Positions 19,089-25,351 of a stretch of 25,351 nucleotides of DNA are shown here, in pieces. The notes below the pieces were generated by a model. The model saw nothing but the letters and a program-made list of their open reading frames with translations. It was not told where the DNA came from and did not search any database. Each line of letters opens with the position of its first letter. The stretch's first letter is position 1. The translations under genes and the position numbers were made by a program. Origin of the DNA: Ophiothrix spiculata (taxonomy: Eukaryota; Echinodermata; Ophiuroidea; Amphilepidida; Ophiotrichidae); assembly GCA_000969725.1 (NCBI GenBank), contig JXSR01S047236.1. One strand, written 5' to 3'.

Positions 19089-19492
19089 TAAGGTTGTTAG
19101 AAAATCCTGTGAATCCCATTCCCCCGTCCAAGATGACTCTGTCCCGGGAAGAAACAAGCTTACTCGAAAATGATTGATGTAAAGCCAATGATTCAAAATG
19201 ATTAAATACTCACATGTGAGACATTTAAAAAAAAAATGTAAAGTATCCCATTTGTGGGCCTATTTGGTTATAAATAGGATATGTGTTTTAATCACAACAT
19301 GTTTTTAAAAAGACTGCAGGATGTTGTGTTATCCATTAAATTGTTATGTTTCTCATGTAGTGTGTTCAAGTGTAGTTCTACATTTTATACAGACTTTGAT
19401 GCCTTGAATTATAATCGACAGAACCAAACGTGATTCCAGAATCCCATCGGGAATATTTTCGGGAATCCCGAGCACTGAAATTCACAACCTTA
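19089..19492. mobile_element. 404-bp element with 8-bp target duplication
   Basis: TAAGGTTGT (19089-19097) and ACAACCTTA (19484-19492) are inverted ends. They are flanked by identical direct repeats ACTAGCAT at 19081-19088 and 19493-19500. Near the right end GGGAATATTTTCGGGAATCC is internally repetitive, and GAATCCCAT occurs near both ends. The 8-bp duplication suggests a hAT-like or related transposase source. The minus-strand frame at 18966-19196 overlaps the left part and is not credible. Confidence 0.88.
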
Positions 19493-19554
19493 ACTAGCAT
19501 TTGCTTCCTTCTGTTACTTTAAAGAACCAATATGTATTATTTTCATTGTCAAAT

Positions 19555-19929
19555 GAGTGGTGCTCTGGCAACATGAGCGGAAAGTCACGATTTTCAAAAT
19601 CGAGTTTATGACATATTCTACAATCTTCATTTAGAGAACAAAATACAAGGCAGTCCACTCAAAATCGGTAGTAAAAAATTGTCGCAAATTGATTTTAAAG
19701 TTTCTGATTACTACAGTGTATGATAGCAAAACGCGAACAATTACCCGTAAATATTGCACTTTCCGGCATAATTGACCTTCAAAAGGCGAGGTATATTTTC
19801 ACATTTATGTATTAATGTGTTTTATGTCAAAAAAAGAAATTTGGTCTTTTCACCACATTTTTACTTTAGCAGCCATTTATTCAAAATCTTCAATTGTGAC
19901 TTTCCGCTCATTTTGCCAGAGCACCACTC
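19555..19929. mobile_element. 375-bp element with ~34-bp terminal inverted repeats
   Basis: GAGTGGTGCTCTGGCAACAT (from 19555) is inverted at the right end as ATTTTGCCAGAGCACCACTC (to 19929). The arms continue through GAGCGGAAAGTCAC with one mismatch over 34 bp. AAAT flanks both sides (19551-19554 and 19930-19933), a possible 4-bp target duplication. It has no coding capacity. Confidence 0.88.
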
Positions 19930-20088
19930 AAATAGTTGTGGCTAATATCTATTACCATTCCTCTTTATGCATTTAGTAGGTTAGCAGGACAATCCAATTT
20001 ATATGTTATAATGTAATGAGAACATGGCAGTGCTGTTATGATCTAAATTTCGTACACGCATCTATAAAGGAAAAATGCGCTTTTTCAG

Positions 20089-20157
20089 GAGATGTTACTA
20101 CTGAGAAAATTTCTATTGAACAAGCAAAATGTGTTACGATTCAACAAGATTCTCAAG
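20089..20157 (+). CDS. exon-like segment, unverified
   Basis: A 69-base open segment lies between a good acceptor (GCGCTTTTTCAG, ending 20088) and a plausible donor (CAAG|GTACAT at 20158). In the open frame 20016-20213 it reads DVTTEKISIEQAKCVTIQQD and a few more residues. Both edges fall after the first base of a codon. A phase 1-1 cassette would therefore keep frame in the phase 1 intron that contains it. The peptide resembles no part of CDK16/17/18, and an insertion right after the PCTAIRE helix would be structurally surprising, so it may be a chance or cryptic exon. Confidence 0.2.
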
Positions 20158-20318
20158 GTACATCTGTAGAGTTTTACGCACAGTCTCATGTGCAACTTAT
20201 TATTCCCTACTAACAATGTAGAAATTTGAAACTATGCAAGCGAGCAATTGTGGCTAGCCTTCAGCAGTGGCAATTCAAGACACGAGTTGATTAAACCATG
20301 AACACAAGCTAATCAAGA

Positions 20319-20343
20319 AGCCAGATAAGTTAGTTATCTGGCT
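20319..20343. repeat. small perfect hairpin
   Basis: AGCCAGATAA and TTATCTGGCT form a perfect 10-bp stem with loop GTTAG. Confidence 0.85.
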
Positions 20344-20826
20344 CTAATAGCATGAGGATAGTATATCAGTCTTGTAATGCTGAGACTATATGAAAATCTA
20401 AAAACAAACTTACCGTGGTAAGTGTTGCCTTTTCTCCAAGTTTAATGTTTTGCTTTCAAAAAATGCTGAATGTAAGAAGTTTATTTTGATGGCTTATATA
20501 TTTGTATTTTGTTATTAAAAGTAGTAAACACTCAGTGATCCACAGAGTCATCTCCTAGTTACCTCTTTGAAAATTCTGATTTTTTAGATAATCAGAATGG
20601 ATCCTTGACTGATATATTTCAAATTCAAAATATTTATTCATTTTTTTAATTGTAGCCTTTCCTTGATAATAGTTACAACACAGTAGTCAGTGGGTTTTTT
20701 TTCAAGTTGTGATTTTTCTTACTCTAAAACAAATAATGAAATTCCTGAAACTTAGAGCATACATTTCTATTCATCTTTGTAAGAGAAGAGATGAGGATTT
20801 ATTTGCACTAGGGGTCATTAAGGCAC
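20344..20826. other. AT-rich intron with one small hairpin
   Basis: ATTCTGATT (20573-20581) pairs with AATCAGAAT (20590-20598). Otherwise I see no gene or repeat. Confidence 0.45.
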
Positions 20827-20901
20827 TGGAACACAATTAGGCCACATCTTTGTGGCCAGGTTGCGGCTGGCTGCAAAAAGTTGTGACCTAATTGTGCTCC
20901 A
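20827..20901. repeat. 75-bp foldback
   Basis: TGGAACACAATTAGGCCAC (20827-20845) and GTGACCTAATTGTGCTCCA (20883-20901) match at 17 of 19 positions when inverted. A second small stem, GGCCACA...TGTGGCC, sits at 20840-20857 and would compete with the outer pairing. It is probably a remnant of a short foldback transposon. Confidence 0.75.
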
Positions 20902-21115
20902 ACACCTAACATATTTTCTTCTATGTAAGCTCCAACCTCACCTCAAAACCATTGCAAATTGGAAAGATGTTAGTAAAAAGGAAAACCCATCATAAATGAA
21001 ATTTATGAAGGCCTTGTGATATATTTTGGTTTGCAAGAGTTTTTATAACCATTGCAAAAAATAAGTTAGTGAAATCAGCTTTGAAACAGAATTCATCTTC
21101 AATTATTTGTAAAGG

Positions 21116-21317
21116 TGCGTTTACACTGTGACGCAGGGTAACGAAGAAGGTAACGAACTTGCAACTGAAAACTGATAGTAAAGAGACTGTGTGTGGCTAG
21201 TGGATTGTGTGAGCGTTAACTGATTATAACTAACAATGACGGGCGTAAAATTCAAAACTGCAATTCGCAGGTCTATGTTGCTTGTCGTTACCCCCAAGTT
21301 GTCACAGTGTAAACGCA
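21116..21317. mobile_element. 202-bp GTGTAAAC-type miniature element
   Basis: The inverted ends TGCGTTTACACTGTGAC (21116-21132) and GTCACAGTGTAAACGCA (21301-21317) are perfect over 17 bp. The GTTTACAC word is shared with the ends of the 6832-7293 element. Inside, GGGTAACGAA and TCGTTACCCCC are also inverted, extending the foldback. It ends about 30 bp before the tandem array begins. Frames at 21121-21417, 21236-21475 and 21302-21538 cross its edge and are not genes. Confidence 0.85.
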
Positions 21318-21608
21318 TCGTAAGGTTTATAAGAAGTAAGCTTATATGTAGTAAGTGGACTTGGTACAATGATAATTCCATTGATAGAAAGGAAGAGCAG
21401 GATGTAAATATGTGCAAAACAGGAATTCCTGGCTGTACAAAGAGAGGAGAGGATCAAAAATTTTATTCTTATTGATTCGATGGTGTCTCGGGTGAAATCA
21501 ATACCAGATCTGATGTTAGCGATAAACTGATTATCCACTTAATTAAAAGATGTTGCAAATTTATTGTTGTAGCCTGGGGTTGCAATTGTGGACTGGAGAG
21601 CTTAGAGT

Positions 21609-21730
21609 GCTATTTACAGGGATCAGTGTATTACAGTTTGATTGAGTAGGCAGATTAACTGTGTGGGCTGGCTTTCATAGCAACTGGATTAGCAGAGTGG
21701 TACTTTGCATATTGAAGGAAAATTTGATGT
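21609..21730. repeat. near-invariant block of array unit 1
   Basis: The block runs from CTATTTACAGGGATCAGTG to AAGGAAAATTTGATGTGAAC. It recurs at about 22494-22610, 23367-23487, 24249-24370 and 25144-25270. Most of its length is identical in all copies. The variable triplet in GGATTAGCAGAGTGG is one of the few differences. It includes TTTGCATATTG, which on the minus strand resembles an octamer word. Confidence 0.85.
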
Positions 21731-21734
21731 GAAC

Positions 21735-22034
21735 TTAAAAATATAATAAATACAGTAGACACATACACGAATCCATGACTACTATGCAAATGTGAAACCT
21801 TTCTTTCAAATTTGCCAGTGTTTTTGAGGGAAACAATGAGAGAATTTGCTTGTTATCGTTGGCCCTCTCAATCGTATTCATATCCAGGACTTCAGATGCG
21901 TAGGACTTTCTGATACTTTCTGAGGTAGACACAGATTTTGTATGAAAATAAAAATAATTTTGTTGAAATAAGTGGGATGCATGAAGCATAAATATGCTCC
22001 TGTCAAAAGCTGCAACACAGTACTCGATCGTCAA
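21735..22034 (-). CDS. array unit 1 minus-strand frame (doubtful)
   Basis: A frame of 99 residues shares ESIRKSYASEVLDMN, IERANDNKQILSLF and PSKTLANLKERF with the frames in units 2-4. Upstream of IRKSYAS it is shifted relative to the others by a 10-base insertion (CTGAGGTAGA region) and reads a different frame. Unit 1 is therefore probably broken even if the others are coding. Confidence 0.15.
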   Translation of the reverse strand: MTIEYCVAAFDRSIFMLHASHLFQQNYFYFHTKSVSTSESIRKSYASEVLDMNTIERANDNKQILSLFPSKTLANLKERFHICIVVMDSCMCLLYLLYF

Positions 22035-22267
22035 AGATTTTGAAAAAAAAAACCTGTTTGGCTAATAGTAACCTTAGAAGAAATGATGAGAAGCAAACTG
22101 AAATTATTCAGCATACGTTTGTATTCATTATTATAAGTAGAAAAGATAAGAGATGTGGTTGTCATCAAACCAGGAGTATAAATTGCAGCTTTAATTTATT
22201 TACTAGGTTGTGCTGTATATAAAATGTAAGACCACAAGAAGTGAACTTGATGCGATGATGATTACAT

Positions 22268-22420
22268 TTATATAAAGGAAACGTGGGACGTAAATATGTG
22301 TGATACAGGATGTTCCTGGCTGTAGAAAGAGAGGAGAGGATTCAATTGTATTCTTATTGATTCGATGGTGTCTCGAGTAAAATCAACCCTGGATCTCATT
22401 TCAGAGATAAACTGATTATC
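22268..22420 (+). promoter_or_regulatory. TATA-like word and short + frame before unit 2
   Basis: TTTATATAAAGGAAACG lies at about 22268, and the same word recurs before units 3-5 (about 23143, 24022 and 24916). An ATG about 25-30 bases downstream (AATATGTGTGATACAGGATG) opens a 39-codon frame in units 3 and 4 (MCDTGCSWLYKERRRL...). In unit 2 it is stopped at once (CTGTAG), and in unit 5 a missing C changes its end. The word is conserved, but the frame is not consistently maintained. Confidence 0.25.
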
Positions 22421-22637
22421 CAGCTAATTAAAAGATGTTGCAAATTTCTTGTTATAGCCTGGGGTTGCACTTGTGGACTAGAGAACTTAGTGTGCTATTT
22501 ACAGGGATCAGTGTATTACAGTTTAATTGAGTAGGCAGATTAACTGTGTGGGCTGGCTTTTATAGCAACTGGATTAGCCGAGTGGTACTTTGCATATTGA
22601 AGGAAAATTTAAAATTATAATAAATACAATAGACATA

Positions 22638-22988
22638 TCAGCTTATAAAAGCTGAACAAGAATCCTCAACTGCTATGCAAATCTGAAACCTTTCTTTCAA
22701 ATTTGCCAGCGTTTTTGATGGAAACAATGAGAGAATTTGCTCGTTATCGTTTGCCCTCTCAATCATATTCATATCCAGGACTTCAGATGCGTAGGACTTT
22801 CTGATAGGTAGACACATATTTTGTATATTAATAATTTTGTGGAAATCAGTGGGATGCATGAAGCGTAAATACACACCGTCAATAGCTGCAACATAATACT
22901 CGATCGTCAAAGATTTTGAAAAAAAAAACTGTGGGGCTAATAGTAACCTTAGAAGAAATAATGAGAAGCACACTGAAATTTTCAGCAT
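22638..22988 (-). CDS. array unit 2 minus-strand frame, unknown product
   Basis: This 116-residue frame is the longest version of the recurring array frame. It has a hydrophobic start (SVCFSLFLLRLLL), then YLRFMHPTDFHKI, CLPIRKSYASEVLDMNMIER, ANDNEQILSLFPSKTLANLK and a short C-terminal tail. The part from RFMHPTDF onward is shared with units 3 and 4, and the indels there are multiples of three. The part upstream of YLRF is not in a common frame. The conserved part could be an exon, because TGTTGCAG sits just upstream in the copies. I do not recognise the family, and the count of changes is close to neutral. Confidence 0.3.
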   Translation of the reverse strand: MLKISVCFSLFLLRLLLAPQFFFSKSLTIEYYVAAIDGVYLRFMHPTDFHKIINIQNMCLPIRKSYASEVLDMNMIERANDNEQILSLFPSKTLANLKERFQICIAVEDSCSAFIS

Positions 22989-23506
22989 GGTTTGTATTCA
23001 TCGTTATAAGTAGAAAAGATACGATATATGGTTGTCATCAAACCAGGAGCATGAATTACAGCTTTAATTTATTTACTAGGTTGTGCTGTGTAGGAAATTT
23101 AAGACCTTAATATAGTGAACTTGATGTGATGATGATTACATTTATATAAAGGAAACGTAGGATGTAAATATGTGTGATACAGGATGTTCCTGGCTGTATA
23201 AAGAGAGGAGAAGATTAAATTGTATTCTTATTGATTCGATGGTGTCTCTGGTGAAATCAACCCCGGATCTCATTTCAGAGATAAACTGATTATCCACTTA
23301 ATTAAAAGATGTTGTTAATTTATTGTTATAGCCTGGGGTTGCAATTGTGGACTAGAGAGCTAGAGTGCTATTTACAGGGATCAGTGTATTACAGTTTGAT
23401 TGAGTAGGCAGATTAACTGTGTGGGCTGGCTTTCATAGCAACTGGATTAGTGGAGTGGTACTTTGCATATTGAAGGAAATTTGATGTGAACTGGAAAGTA
23501 TAATAA

Positions 23507-23743
23507 TTACAGTAGACACACCAGCTTATAAAAGCTGAACCAAGAATCTTCGACTGCTATGCAAAACTGAAACCTTTCTTTCAAATTTGCCAGCGTTTTT
23601 GAGGGAAACAATGAGAGAATTTGCTTGTTATCGTTGGCCCTCTCAATCATATTCGTATCCAGGACTTCAGATGCATAGGACTTTCTGATAGGTAGACACA
23701 GATTTTGTATGATAATAATTTTGTGGAAATCAGTGGGATGCAT
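23507..23743 (-). CDS. array unit 3 minus-strand frame, unknown product
   Basis: A 78-residue frame starts at MHPTDFHKIIIIQNLCLPIR and continues in register with unit 2 through SYASEVLDTNMIERANDN and ILSLFPSKTLANLKERF. It ends in a different tail (FSFYKLVCLL) because of an indel after EDS. Upstream, a stop replaces the tyrosine and leucine of unit 2 (GTATTAACG), so the frame is shorter. Confidence 0.25.
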   Translation of the reverse strand: MHPTDFHKIIIIQNLCLPIRKSYASEVLDTNMIERANDNKQILSLFPSKTLANLKERFQFCIAVEDSWFSFYKLVCLL

Positions 23744-24405
23744 GAAGCGTTAATACACTCCTGTTAATAGCTGCAACACAGTACTCGATCATCAACGATT
23801 TTGAAGAAAAAAAACTGTCGGGCTAACCTTAGAAGAAATGATGAGAAGCAAACTGAAATTATTCAGCATACGTTTGTATTCATTATTATAAGTAGAAAAG
23901 GTAAGAGATGTGGTTGTCATCAAACCAGGAGCATGAATTGCAGCTTTAATTTATTTACTAGGTTGTGCTGTGTAGGAAATGTTAAGACCATAACAAGTGA
24001 ACTTGATGCGATGCTGATTACATTTATATAAAGGAAAAGTGGGATGTAAATATGTGTGATACAGGATGTTCCTGGCTGTACAAAGAGAGGAGAAGATTAA
24101 CTTGTATTCTTATTGATTCAATGGTGTCTCGGGTGAAATCAACCCCGGATCTCATTTCAGAGATAAACTGATTATCCAGCTAATTAAAAGATGTTGCAAA
24201 TTTATTGATGTAGCCTGGGGTTGCATTTGCGGACTAGAGAGCTAGAGTGCTATTTACAGGGATCAGTGTATTACAGTTTGATTGAGTAGGCAGATTAACT
24301 GTGTGGGCTGGCTTTCATAGCAACTGGATTAGCGGAGTGGTACTTTGCATATTGAAGGAAAATTTGATGTGAACTTATAAGTATAATAGATGCAGTAGAC
24401 ACACA

Positions 24406-24750
24406 CTATCTTATAAAAGCTGAACAAGAATCCTTGACTGCTCTGCAAATGTGAAACCTTTCTTTCAAATTTGCCAGTGTTTTTGATGGAAACAATGAGA
24501 GAATTTGGTTGTTATCGTTGGCTCTCTCAATCATATTCATATCCAGAACTTCAGATGTGTAGGACTTTCTGATAGGTAGACACAGATTTTGTATAAAAAT
24601 GATTATAATTTTGTGGAAATCAGTGGGATGCATGAAGCGTAAATACGTTCCTGTCAATAGCTGCAACACAGTACTCGATCGTCGAAGATTTTGAAAAAAA
24701 CAAACAAATTGTTGGCTAATATTAACCTTAGAAGAAATGATGAGAAGCAA
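24406..24750 (-). CDS. array unit 4 minus-strand frame, unknown product
   Basis: A 114-residue frame shares YLRFMHPTDFHKI, LCLPIRKSYTSEVLDMNMIE and ILSLFPSKTLANLKERF with unit 2. Two extra residues follow HKIII (a 6-base insertion that keeps frame). The N-terminal 35 residues differ entirely from unit 2 because of a one-base shift near GACAGGAACG. Confidence 0.25.
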   Translation of the reverse strand: MLLIISSKVNISQQFVCFFQNLRRSSTVLQLLTGTYLRFMHPTDFHKIIIIFIQNLCLPIRKSYTSEVLDMNMIERANDNNQILSLFPSKTLANLKERFHICRAVKDSCSAFIR

Positions 24751-25351
24751 ACTGAAATTATTAGCATGAGTTTGTATTCATTGTTATGAGTAGAAAAGAT
24801 AAGAGATGTGGTTGTCATCAAATCAGGGGCATAAATTGCAGCTTTAATTGATTTACTAGGTTGTGCTGTGTAGGAAATTTAAGACTTTAATAAGTGAACT
24901 TGATGAGATGATGATTACATTTATATAAAGGAGGACGGGATGTAAATATGTGTGATACAGGATGTTCCTGGCTGTACAAAGAGAGGAGAGGATCAAATCG
25001 TATTCTTATTGATTTGATGGTGTCTCTGGTGAAATCAACCCGGATCTCATTTCAGAGATAAACTGATTATCCACTTAATTAAAAGATGTTGCAAATTTAT
25101 TGTTGTAGTGTGGGGTAGCAATTGTGGACTAGAGAGCTTAGTGTGCTATTTACAGGGATCAGTGTATTACAGTTTGATTGAGTAGGCAGATTAACTGTGT
25201 GTGCTGACTTTCATAGCAATGGGATTAGCAGAGTGGTACTTTGCATATTGAAGGAAAATTTGATGTGAACTTATAAGTATAATAAATGCAGTAGACACAT
25301 CAGGTTTATAGTGTTTTGACTTGTAATAGATGATTACTTTACATGTATTAT

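Larger units (their letters stand above)
21345..25305. repeat. tandem array of ~885-bp units (four full, one partial)
   Basis: Using the word CCTGGCTGTA or its variants as the unit anchor, units begin at 21428, 22315, 23189, 24071 and 24967, giving periods of 887, 874, 882 and 896 bp. Homology in the first unit reaches back to about 21345 in diverged form. The last unit stops near GTAGACACATCAGG at about 25300, before a non-repeat tail. Every full unit carries, in order, ATTCTTATTGATT, AAACTGATTATCCA, a near-invariant block starting CTATTTACAGGGATCAGTG, a minus-strand reading frame, a run of A's, and (before units 2-5) TTTATATAAAGGA. Differences are substitutions and short indels, typical of a satellite or a tandemly amplified element. 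I see no rRNA, tRNA or known snRNA in the unit. Confidence 0.95.
4868..25351 (+). other. long kinase gene intron, 3' end outside the window (inferred)
   Basis: The donor GTGAGT at 4868 opens a phase 1 intron. Reading onward I find no sequence for the following conserved kinase residues, so I infer that the intron spans the remaining 20.5 kb or more. It is also possible that the assembly misjoins here. All repeats listed below lie inside this interval. Confidence 0.65.

Noticed and set aside
21345..25305. snRNA, tRNA or 5S gene array
   Set aside because: The unit contains no sequence that I recognise from these RNA families, and no internal promoter boxes of the tRNA or 5S type.
4868..25351. 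Search for the next kinase exon (equivalent of VSLLKDLKHANIV)
   Set aside because: No matching sequence was found on the + strand by reading. I conclude that it lies outside the window.
1..25351. CRISPR array or bacterial operon
   Set aside because: There are no regularly spaced identical short repeats, and the spliced kinase exons show that the DNA is eukaryotic.

Overview
This window is AT-rich, intron-dominated eukaryotic DNA, almost certainly from an animal. The firmest evidence is two spliced exons on the + strand, at 2745-2864 and 4696-4867. They encode part of a PCTAIRE-type cyclin-dependent kinase (CDK16/17/18 family), up to and including the family-defining helix. The protein resembles its vertebrate homologues, but introns are large and dense with short inverted-repeat transposons. 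That pattern fits a marine invertebrate such as an echinoderm, hemichordate, lancelet or lophotrochozoan. The sequence alone does not settle which.

Layout. 1-2744 lies 5' of the first visible kinase exon. It holds a possible minus-strand exon (60-266), a GC-rich foldback (551-644), a hAT-like end with a 17-base C run (764-817), and an unidentified membrane-protein-like reading frame broken by one frameshift (1056-1647). The intron at 2865-4695 has a near-perfect 69-base hairpin and a 515-bp inverted-repeat element ending 37 bp before the second exon. Everything from 4868 to the end is best read as one very long, still open intron. I found no later kinase exon, so the catalytic loop, activation segment and C-lobe lie beyond the window.

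The long intron is a transposon graveyard. It contains a GTGTAAAC-type element (6832-7293), a 737-bp tandem duplication (7341-8970) whose second copy carries a 148-bp insertion, and a mariner-like terminal-repeat element (9573-10649). It also contains two members of one foldback family (11374-11592 and 17781-18001, the latter with a 9-bp target duplication). Decayed repeats around 12 kb faintly recall zinc-finger linkers. A cluster of three elements follows (18615-18962, 19089-19492, 19555-19929), two of them with perfect 8-bp target duplications.

From about 21.35 kb to 25.3 kb lies a tandem array of about 885-bp units (four full, one partial). Each unit has a block of about 120 bp that is nearly invariant, and a minus-strand reading frame recurs in four of them. 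This array is the best candidate for something undescribed. Apart from the kinase I recognise no intact protein gene and no rRNA, tRNA, snRNA or CRISPR array.
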